Shown: in pieces, positions 1 to 5,995 of the stretch
Numbering within the stretch: the stretch's first letter is position 1
How the letters are laid out: each line of letters starts with the position of its first letter
Source of the DNA: an uncultured Actinomycetes bacterium
Lineage (GTDB): Bacteria; Actinomycetota; Thermoleophilia; Solirubrobacterales; Thermoleophilaceae
DNA: 5,995 nt
Assembly (NCBI GenBank): GCA_946481495.1
Contig: CAMLNW010000178.1
Location: forward strand, 1 to 5,995
Direction: 5' to 3'
Translations under genes and position numbers: made by a program
The notes under the pieces: model-generated
What the model was told of the DNA's origin: nothing
The model's input: the letters and a program-made list of their open reading frames with translations, nothing else
Database searches by the model: none

Positions 1-1801
1 CGAGCCGCAGTCCGAGACCGTTTGGCGCCAGGCCGACAAGTACCGCGTGCCGCGGATCGCGTACGTCAACAAGATGGATCGCACCGGTGCGGACTTCGAT
101 ATGTCGGTGCGGACGATGCACGAGCGCCTCGGCGCGGACGGCAGCGCCGATGGTGGTATCGCCGTGCCGATCCAGCTGCCGATCGGCGCCGAGGGCGACT
201 TCAAGGGCATCGTCGACCTGGTGACGATGAAGGCGATCGTCTACAAGGACGACCTCGGCCAGGACTGGGCCGAGGAGGAGATTCCGGCCGACATGGCCGA
301 CGCCGCCCACGAGGCGCGCACGAAGCTCGTCGAGGCACTCGCCAACTACGACGACGAGCTGATGGAGGACTACCTCGAGGAGAAGCCGATCGAGGCCGAT
401 CGCCTCCGTACGGACATCCGTAAGGCGACGCTCGACATCTCGATCTTCCCGGTGATGTGCGGCTCGTCGTTCAAGAACAAGGGCGTGCAGCCGCTGCTCG
501 ATGCGGTGATCGACTATCTGCCGAGCCCGCTCGACGTCCCGCCGATCGAGGGCCTTGAGCCCGCGGCGAAGGGCAGTGATGGCGAGGGCACCGAGGCGAC
601 CCGCCCGGCCTCCGACGACGAGCCGTTCGCGGCGCTCGCCTTCAAGGTGATGTCCGACCCGTTCGTCGGCAAGCTGACCTACTTCCGTGTCTACTCCGGC
701 AAGCTCGAGGCCGGTGGCCGGGTGCTGAACCCGTCGACCGGTCGCACCGAGCGCGTTGGCCGCATCCTGATGATGCACGCCAACCATCGCGAGGAGGAGG
801 AGATGATCTACGCGGGCGACATCGCCGCCGGCGTCGGTCTCAAGCAGACCTCCACTGGCGACACGCTCTGCGCGCCGGATGCGCCGATCAAGCTCGAGAA
901 CATCACCTTCCCGGAGCCCGTCGTCCACGTCTCGATCGAGCCGAAGACGAAGGCCGACCAAGAGAAGATGGCCGTCGCGCTCGGCCGCCTCGCCGAGGAG
1001 GATCCGACCTTCCGCATCCGCACAGACGAGGAGACCGGCCAGACCGTCATCTCCGGCATGGGCGAGCTGCACCTCGAGGTCCTGGTCGACCGCATGAAGC
1101 GCGAGTTCAATGTCGAGGCCGCCGTCGGGCGCCCCCAGGTCGCCTACCGCGAGACGGTGCGCGGCACCGCCAACAAGGTCGAGGGCAAGTTCATCCGCCA
1201 AACCGGTGGCTCGGGCCAGTACGGCGTGGTCTACATCGACCTCGAGCCGGCGCCGGGCGTTGGCTTCGAGTTCCTCAACAAGACCAAGGGCGGCTCCGTC
1301 CCGTCGGAGTTCATCAACGCCGTCGAGAAGGGGATCGAGGAGGCGCTCGAGTCGGGCGTCAAGGCCGGATTCCCGATGGTCGACGTGCGCGCCACGCTGG
1401 TCGACGGCAAGTCGCACGACACCGACTCCTCGGAGATCGCCTTCAAGGTTGCCGGCTCGCGGGCGCTGAAGGAGGCCGCACGTCAGGCCAAGCCGATCCT
1501 GCTCGAGCCGATCATGGCCGTCGAGGTCACGACACCGGACGATTTCCTCGGCACGGTCATCGGCGATCTCTCCAGCCGCCGCGGGCGCGTCGAGAGCCAG
1601 GAGCCGCGCGGAAACGCGCTGGTGGTCCAGGCGAGCGTGCCGCTGGCGTCGATGTTCGGTTACGCGACCGACCTGCGCTCCAACACGCAGGGACGGGCGA
1701 ACTATTCGATGCAGTTCGACCGTTACGAGGAGGTTCCCGGCAATATCGCCGACGAGGTAGTCGAGAGTCGGACCGGGGAGCCGGTCGGAGCGAACGCATA
1801 A
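1..1801 (+). CDS. fusA: Elongation factor G (EF-G), 3' portion, start missing
   Basis: EF-G is the cytosolic GTPase that drives translocation of tRNA and mRNA on the ribosome and, with ribosome recycling factor, helps recycle ribosomes. The reading frame enters at base 2 with [14 protein letters not shown], which in known EF-Gs follows the switch II region. About 115 N-terminal residues, including the P-loop and both switches, therefore lie off the left edge. Visible landmarks are the G4 motif NKMD (68-79), the ASDDEPF entry to domain II (about 611-631), domain [11 protein letters not shown] (1055-1078), domain [12 protein letters not shown] (1196-1225) and its tip HDTDSSE (1415-1435), and domain V beginning near [17 protein letters not shown] (about 1520). 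The frame ends in TAA (1799-1801). The 599 residues present plus the missing part give a normal length of about 714. Insertions relative to E. coli EF-G occur at about 137-163 and in the linker at about 556-610. Position immediately before tuf is the classic str operon order. Identity is certain. Confidence 0.98.
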   Translation, partial: EPQSETVWRQADKYRVPRIAYVNKMDRTGADFDMSVRTMHERLGADGSADGGIAVPIQLPIGAEGDFKGIVDLVTMKAIVYKDDLGQDWAEEEIPADMADAAHEARTKLVEALANYDDELMEDYLEEKPIEADRLRTDIRKATLDISIFPVMCGSSFKNKGVQPLLDAVIDYLPSPLDVPPIEGLEPAAKGSDGEGTEATRPASDDEPFAALAFKVMSDPFVGKLTYFRVYSGKLEAGGRVLNPSTGRTERVGRILMMHANHREEEEMIYAGDIAAGVGLKQTSTGDTLCAPDAPIKLENITFPEPVVHVSIEPKTKADQEKMAVALGRLAEEDPTFRIRTDEETGQTVISGMGELHLEVLVDRMKREFNVEAAVGRPQVAYRETVRGTANKVEGKFIRQTGGSGQYGVVYIDLEPAPGVGFEFLNKTKGGSVPSEFINAVEKGIEEALESGVKAGFPMVDVRATLVDGKSHDTDSSEIAFKVAGSRALKEAARQAKPILLEPIMAVEVTTPDDFLGTVIGDLSSRRGRVESQEPRGNALVVQASVPLASMFGYATDLRSNTQGRANYSMQFDRYEEVPGNIADEVVESRTGEPVGANA

Positions 1802-1863
1802 CGAGTATGTTTCGATGGTTCGCCTTCGCCCAGCGCGACAGGCCGGCCGTAACGAGTTTTCGA
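1799..1863 (+). repeat. Imperfect direct repeat in the fusA-tuf gap
   Basis: TAACGAGTATGTTTCGA at 1799-1815 recurs as TAACGAGTTTTCGA at 1850-1863. The two copies share TAACGAGT and TTTCGA and differ only by an extra ATG in the first. The first copy contains the fusA stop codon, and the second runs directly into the tuf Shine-Dalgarno. AT-richer words like these stand out in this GC-rich DNA. No function is known to me. It may be a remnant of a small duplication or a protein or RNA site. Confidence 0.6.
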
Positions 1864-1878
1864 AAGGAGTAGTACCCA

Positions 1879-1892
<14 letters not shown>
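1819..1892 (+). promoter_or_regulatory. Possible long-range stem enclosing the tuf ribosome binding site
   Basis: CCTTCGCC at 1823-1830 is the exact reverse complement of GGCGAAGG at 1881-1888, which is the last base of the tuf start codon plus the next codons. After one mismatch (1822/1889) three more pairs form (1819-1821 with 1890-1892), giving 11 of 12 pairs. If folded, the Shine-Dalgarno and GTG start would sit in the intervening loop. This is seen by eye only; a chance match of this size in GC-rich sequence is possible. Confidence 0.25.
1864..1869 (+). promoter_or_regulatory. Shine-Dalgarno of tuf
   Basis: AAGGAG matches the 16S rRNA anti-Shine-Dalgarno and lies 9 bases before GTG at 1879. 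It fixes the tuf start on a GTG codon, since the encoded N-terminus [12 protein letters not shown] is the standard EF-Tu beginning and no ATG is available at a sensible distance. Confidence 0.9.
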
Positions 1893-3066
<1,174 letters not shown>

Positions 3067-3093
3067 CAAGACGGCTGTTGACAAGGACTTAGA

Positions 3094-3128
3094 TCGGGGC
3101 GGGCCCGAAGCACCACGGCCCGCCCCGA
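3094..3128 (+). promoter_or_regulatory. Perfect 12-bp GC-rich hairpin in the tuf-rpsJ gap
   Basis: TCGGGGCGGGCC (3094-3105) pairs perfectly with GGCCCGCCCCGA (3117-3128) around an 11-base loop. It begins 28 bases after the tuf stop and ends 29 bases before the rpsJ start. No T-run follows, so it is not a canonical intrinsic terminator. In high-GC actinobacteria such hairpins may still act as partial terminators, as RNA processing or 3'-end stabilising structures, or as an attenuator setting tuf against S10 operon output. The structure is seen directly; the role is inference. Confidence 0.65.
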
Positions 3129-3157
3129 GTCTGTCCCAGGTCACCCCGCGAACCACC

Positions 3158-3481
3158 ATGGCAACGCTCACTCAGAACAAGATCCGCATCCGGCTCAAGG
3201 CCTATGACCACTCGGCTATCGAGACGGCCGCGCGCGACATCGTCGAGACCGCGCAGCGGACGGGTGCCAGCATCTCCGGCCCGGTGCCGTTGCCGACCGA
3301 GAAGAACGTCTACTGCGTGATCCGCAGTCCGTTCAAGGACAAGGACTCGCGCGAGCACTTCGAGATCCGCACGCACAAGCGGCTGATCGACATCCTCCAG
3401 CCGACGCCGAAGACGGTCGACTCGCTCCAGCGGCTGGACCATCTCCCCGCCGGCGTCGACATCCAGATCCAGCTCATCTGA
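3158..3481 (+). CDS. rpsJ: 30S ribosomal protein S10 (NusE)
   Basis: S10 is a structural protein of the 30S head and, as NusE in complex with NusB, also takes part in transcription antitermination. The 107-residue product has the family hallmarks [10 protein letters not shown] (9-18), a GPVPLPTEK segment in the middle, [12 protein letters not shown], and the C-terminal [11 protein letters not shown]. Length is slightly above the roughly 102 residues typical of bacteria, owing to a few extra N-terminal residues (MATLTQNK). ATG at 3158 is the only start that gives a normal S10. The site is odd in having no clear Shine-Dalgarno: the 20 bases before it are mostly C and A, and the nearest purine-rich word (AGG, 3138-3140) is about 17 bases away. 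The stop TGA shares its last base with the rplC start. S10 opens the classic S10 operon. Confidence 0.98.
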   Translation: MATLTQNKIRIRLKAYDHSAIETAARDIVETAQRTGASISGPVPLPTEKNVYCVIRSPFKDKDSREHFEIRTHKRLIDILQPTPKTVDSLQRLDHLPAGVDIQIQLI

Positions 3482-4113
3482 TGGCCGGACTGCTAGGACG
3501 CAAGCTGGGGATGACCCAGGTATTCGACCCCGAGGACGGCCACGTCGAGCGTGTGACCGTGCTCGAGGCTGGCCCGTGCTGGGTGACCGGCAAGCGGACC
3601 GCCGATCGCGACGGCTACGACGCCGTCCAGCTCGGATTCGCCGCGGCGCGCGAGAAGCGCCTCAGCAAGGGGGAGCTCGGTCACCTCAAGAAGGCCGACG
3701 CGCCGCCGCTGCGCCGCCTCGCGGAGTTCCGCGACGCCGGCGCCGAGCTCGAGATCGGCGCCGAGGTCAAGGTCGGCGACGTCTTCGAGAAGGGCCAGAC
3801 CGTCAAGGTCTCGGGCATCTCCAAGGGCAAGGGCTTCCAGGGCACCGTCAAGCGCCACAACTTCTCCCGCGGCCCCGTGTCGCACGGCTCGCACAACGTT
3901 CGCGCGCCGGGTTCGATCGGCCAGGCCGCGACCCCGTCGCGTGTCTTCAAGGGTATTCGCGGCCCCGGCCAGATGGGCAACAAGCGCCGGACCCAGAAGG
4001 GCCTGGAGATCGTGGACGTGCGCGCCGACGAGAACCTGATCCTGCTGCGCGGCAGCGTCCCCGGCCCCAAGGGCTCGATCGTCGAGATCCGCACCGATGG
4101 GAAGGCGAGCTGA
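3481..4113 (+). CDS. rplC: 50S ribosomal protein L3
   Basis: L3 binds 23S rRNA early in 50S assembly and sends a loop towards the peptidyl transferase centre. The 210-residue product starts [16 protein letters not shown], the standard bacterial L3 opening, and carries the core signature from about residue 117 ([17 protein letters not shown]) through [25 protein letters not shown]. Gln148 in GSIGQ corresponds to the glutamine that the methyltransferase PrmB modifies in E. coli; whether it is modified here is unknown. The ATG overlaps the rpsJ TGA by one base (TGATG at 3479-3483), and no Shine-Dalgarno precedes it, so initiation probably depends on ribosomes finishing rpsJ. The stop TGA overlaps the next gene in the same way. 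Confidence 0.98.
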   Translation: MAGLLGRKLGMTQVFDPEDGHVERVTVLEAGPCWVTGKRTADRDGYDAVQLGFAAAREKRLSKGELGHLKKADAPPLRRLAEFRDAGAELEIGAEVKVGDVFEKGQTVKVSGISKGKGFQGTVKRHNFSRGPVSHGSHNVRAPGSIGQAATPSRVFKGIRGPGQMGNKRRTQKGLEIVDVRADENLILLRGSVPGPKGSIVEIRTDGKAS

Positions 4114-4766
4114 TGGCTGCTCCGCAGGCTCCCTACGTCGGTAAGAAGACCGGCAAGGTCTCGCTCGACGAGACGATCTTCGGCGCGCCGTTCAACGAGC
4201 CGCTCGTCCATCGCGCCGTGCGCGCGGAGCTGCGTGCGCGCCGTAGCGGCAACTCTTCGACGCTGACCCGCGGCGAGGTCTCGATGACCGGTGCCAAGGC
4301 CTGGCGCCAGAAGGGCACCGGCCGTGCCCGCGTCGGCGCGCTGTCGGTTCCGCATCGCACCGGTGGCGGCGTCGCCTTCGGTCCGAAGCCACGCTCCTAC
4401 ACGGTCAAGATCAATCGCAAGGAGCGTCGCGCCGCGCTGCGGTCTGTGCTCTCGGTTCACGCGGGCCGCGGCACGATTGGCGCTCTCGACGTAGACGCGT
4501 TCGACAAGCCCTCGACCAAGCTCGCCAACGAGCTGGTCAGCGGCTTTGGCGAGGGCGGCAGCACGCTGATCGTGCTCGTCGACGGTGAGGAGAACGTCAC
4601 GCTCTCCGCCCGCAACCTCGACCGCGTCAAGGTTCTGCACGCCAACGACACCGGCGTCGCCGACATCATCGGCGCCGCTCGGCTGATCGCTTCGCCCGGT
4701 GCCATCGAGCGTCTGACGGCGCTTGCGGCCGCGCCGGCCAAGCGCGTCGCGGAGGCAGCGGCATGA
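4113..4766 (+). CDS. rplD: 50S ribosomal protein L4
   Basis: L4 is an early-binding 50S protein whose extended loop lines the peptide exit tunnel. In E. coli it also represses its own S10 operon. The 217-residue product starts [12 protein letters not shown] and has the family core [18 protein letters not shown] (from 60), the tunnel loop in which changes confer macrolide resistance in other bacteria, followed by [13 protein letters not shown] and the [14 protein letters not shown] helix. The frame is open far upstream (to 3576), but the ATG at 4113 is chosen because everything before it is rplC read in another frame, because the L4 N-terminus fits, and because GGGAAGG (4099-4105) gives a ribosome binding site 7 bases away. 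The last 17 residues are an alanine-rich tail of low information. Start and stop both overlap neighbours. Confidence 0.97.
   Translation: MAAPQAPYVGKKTGKVSLDETIFGAPFNEPLVHRAVRAELRARRSGNSSTLTRGEVSMTGAKAWRQKGTGRARVGALSVPHRTGGGVAFGPKPRSYTVKINRKERRAALRSVLSVHAGRGTIGALDVDAFDKPSTKLANELVSGFGEGGSTLIVLVDGEENVTLSARNLDRVKVLHANDTGVADIIGAARLIASPGAIERLTALAAAPAKRVAEAAA
4751..4755 (+). promoter_or_regulatory. Shine-Dalgarno of rplW inside rplD
   Basis: GGAGG lies 7 bases before the rplW ATG (4763) and is part of the rplD coding sequence. It is the best ribosome binding site within the overlapping run of ribosomal genes and supports the ATGA overlap start. Confidence 0.85.
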
Positions 4767-5062
4767 ACGTGCGCAGCGTGATCATCAAGCCGGTCATCAG
4801 CGAGAAGAGCTATGCGCTGCTGAACGCCAACAAGTACACCTTCCGCGTCCACGACGACGCGACCAAGCCGCAGGTCCGCCAGGCGATCGAGGCGATCTTC
4901 GACGTGCGCGTCCTCGACGTTCGTACGCAGAACGTCAAGGCGAAGGCGAAGCGCCGCGGTCTCTACAACGGCAAGCGCCGCGCTTGGAAGAAGGCGATCG
5001 TGACATTGCACCCCGAGGACAGCATCGAGCTGTTCGAGGGCCAGGAGATAGGGGACGCCTGA
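4763..5062 (+). CDS. rplW: 50S ribosomal protein L23
   Basis: L23 sits at the exit of the nascent peptide tunnel and is the docking site for trigger factor and the signal recognition particle. The 99-residue product has the expected order: an N-terminal helix region [15 protein letters not shown], the core [28 protein letters not shown], and the basic rRNA-binding loop [21 protein letters not shown] in the middle-to-late part, then a short acidic end (FEGQEIGDA). Length matches the bacterial family. The ATG overlaps the rplD stop by four bases (ATGA) and is served by GGAGG seven bases upstream. The TGA stop shares one base with rplB. Confidence 0.97.
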   Translation: MNVRSVIIKPVISEKSYALLNANKYTFRVHDDATKPQVRQAIEAIFDVRVLDVRTQNVKAKAKRRGLYNGKRRAWKKAIVTLHPEDSIELFEGQEIGDA

Positions 5063-5907
5063 TGGCGGTTCGCAAGCACAAGCCGACCAGCCCGGGCCGT
5101 CGTTTCGCGACGTACTCCGACCATGCTGAGGTCACCCGCGACAAGCCCGAGAAGTCGCTCGTCGAGGGTCTCAAGAAGAGCGGTGGACGCAACGCCAACG
5201 GCCGCGTGACCTCGCGTCACCGCGGCGGCGGCGCCAAGCGCAAGTACCGCCGGATCGACTTCAAGCGGCTCAAGGACGGCGTGCCCGCAAAGGTCGCGAC
5301 GATCGAGTACGACCCGAACCGCACCGCCTACATCGCGCTGCTCCACTACGCCGATGGCGACAAGTCCTACATCCTCGCTCCGGCGAAGCTCGGCGTCGGC
5401 GACGTCGTCAGCTCCGGCCCGGACGCCGAGATCAAGACCGGCAACTGCCTGCCGCTCGCGAACATCCCGACCGGCACCACGGTCCACTGCGTCGAGCTGA
5501 CGGCCGGCCGCGGTGGCCAGCTCGGCCGCTCCGCCGGCACGTCGATCCAGCTCGTGGCGAAGGAGGGCGACTACGCGACGTTGCGCCTGCCCTCCGGCGA
5601 GATGCGGATGGTGCGCGTCGAGTGCCGCGCCTGCATCGGCTCGATCGGCAACGCCGAGCACCAGAACATCACGCTCGGCAAGGCTGGCCGCTCGCGTCAC
5701 AAGGGCCGTCGCCCGCAGACGCGCGGTACGGCGATGAACCCGGTCGACCACCCGCACGGCGGCGGCGAGGGATCGACGACGGCGGGCCGGCACCCGGTCA
5801 CGCCCTGGGGCGTGCCGACGCTCGGCTATCGCACGCGCAAGAAGAACAAGACGTCTGACCGTTACATCGTGCGCGGTCGCCGTCGTGGCAAGAAGGGTGG
5901 TCGCTGA
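5062..5907 (+). CDS. rplB: 50S ribosomal protein L2
   Basis: L2 is one of the most conserved 50S proteins; it contacts the 30S subunit and supports subunit joining and peptidyl transferase activity. The 281-residue product is near the usual 273-280. It shows the N-terminal [15 protein letters not shown], the basic [17 protein letters not shown] segment (about 51-67), the oligonucleotide-binding-like core from about 77 ([19 protein letters not shown]), and the C-terminal [12 protein letters not shown] (226-237), where the conserved histidines important in E. coli L2 lie, then [10 protein letters not shown] and a strongly basic tail. The open frame extends upstream to 4723, but ATG at 5062 gives the correct N-terminus and has GGGGA (5051-5055) six bases before it. 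The start overlaps the rplW stop, and the stop overlaps the rpsS start, by one base each. Confidence 0.98.
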   Translation: MAVRKHKPTSPGRRFATYSDHAEVTRDKPEKSLVEGLKKSGGRNANGRVTSRHRGGGAKRKYRRIDFKRLKDGVPAKVATIEYDPNRTAYIALLHYADGDKSYILAPAKLGVGDVVSSGPDAEIKTGNCLPLANIPTGTTVHCVELTAGRGGQLGRSAGTSIQLVAKEGDYATLRLPSGEMRMVRVECRACIGSIGNAEHQNITLGKAGRSRHKGRRPQTRGTAMNPVDHPHGGGEGSTTAGRHPVTPWGVPTLGYRTRKKNKTSDRYIVRGRRRGKKGGR

Positions 5908-5995
5908 TGTCTCGCTCGTCCAAGAAGGGCCCGTGGGTCGAGGAGCGTCTGATCGGCCGTGTCACGAAGATGAACGAGGCCGGCGACAAGCAGAT
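5907..5995 (+). CDS. rpsS: 30S ribosomal protein S19, N-terminal part, cut by window edge
   Basis: S19 is a 30S head protein that pairs with S13 near the A-site tRNA. Only 29 codons are present. They read [15 protein letters not shown] and continue to NEAGDKQ, matching the S19 N-terminus (family pattern SLKKGPF, then a basic helix, then GDK). The ATG uses the last base of the rplB TGA (TGATG at 5905-5909), with a purine-rich AAGGGTGG (5893-5900) six bases upstream as a likely ribosome binding site. Tryptophan replaces the usual phenylalanine after KKGP, a substitution I associate loosely with some actinobacterial lineages. The position after rplB is the standard S10 operon order; rplV and rpsC would be expected beyond the edge. 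It is too short for the product of the window's tracked open frames but clear by motif and context. Confidence 0.95.
   Translation, partial: MSRSSKKGPWVEERLIGRVTKMNEAGDKQ

Noticed and set aside
1841..1848. GGCCGGCC palindrome as an operator
   Set aside because: Eight-base GC palindromes are expected by chance in DNA of this composition, and nothing else supports a binding site.
1807..1872. A 21-codon frame starting MFRWFAFAQ in the fusA-tuf gap, ending just before the tuf start, as a possible leader peptide
   Set aside because: It has no Shine-Dalgarno at a proper distance and no regulatory codon run. Its ATG is the three-base insertion in a direct repeat. Chance is sufficient without conservation data.
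3078..3083. TTGACA, a perfect -35 box, after tuf as a promoter for the S10 operon
   Set aside because: At 16-18 bases downstream the sequence is GGGCGGGCCC, with no -10-like hexamer. The AT-richer TTAGAT at 3089-3094 is too close to pair with it.
3151..3162. AACCACCATGGC resembles a eukaryotic Kozak context
   Set aside because: The gene content and order are plainly bacterial, so the likeness is coincidental.
3681..4640. A 319-codon open frame on the - strand across rplC and rplD, and a similar 276-codon one at 4963-5793
   Set aside because: Both are shadows of real ribosomal protein genes in GC-rich DNA, where stop codons are rare in every frame.

Overview
This window is a housekeeping translation locus. 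It is the junction of the bacterial str operon (fusA, tuf) with the S10 ribosomal protein operon (rpsJ, rplC, rplD, rplW, rplB, rpsS), all on the + strand and almost without intergenic space. The DNA is GC-rich, with G or C at most third codon positions. The protein sequences (for example EF-Tu beginning [20 protein letters not shown] and S19 beginning [15 protein letters not shown]) look like a high-GC actinobacterium, most probably class Thermoleophilia (Solirubrobacter/Conexibacter-like). That placement comes from recalled family resemblance, not from a search, and should be treated as moderate confidence.

Layout: positions 1-1801 hold the 3' five-sixths of fusA (EF-G), whose start lies off the left edge. 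A 77-base gap follows, carrying an imperfect direct repeat, a segment complementary to the tuf start region and a strong Shine-Dalgarno. Then comes a complete GTG-initiated tuf (EF-Tu, 1879-3066). The second gap (3067-3157) holds a perfect 12-bp GC-rich hairpin with no T-run, and no good ribosome binding site before rpsJ. From rpsJ (3158) to the right edge there is no intergenic base at all: rpsJ, rplC, rplD, rplW, rplB and rpsS overlap at all five junctions by 1 or 4 bases. rpsS (S19) is cut by the right edge.

How they work together: EF-Tu delivers aminoacyl-tRNA and EF-G drives translocation, while S10 and S19 (30S) and L3, L4, L23 and L2 (50S) are structural ribosomal proteins. The overlapping arrangement is expected to hold ribosomal protein output in proportion through coupled translation. 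Regulation is most likely to reside in the two real gaps, because those are the only non-coding stretches.

I found no mobile element, CRISPR array, RNA gene, defence system or unknown gene, and no gene-free stretch longer than 91 bases. The points worth a second look are small: the tuf-rpsJ hairpin, the Shine-Dalgarno-poor rpsJ and rplC starts, the repeat and antisense-like complementarity before tuf, and lineage-type sequence differences in EF-G and EF-Tu.
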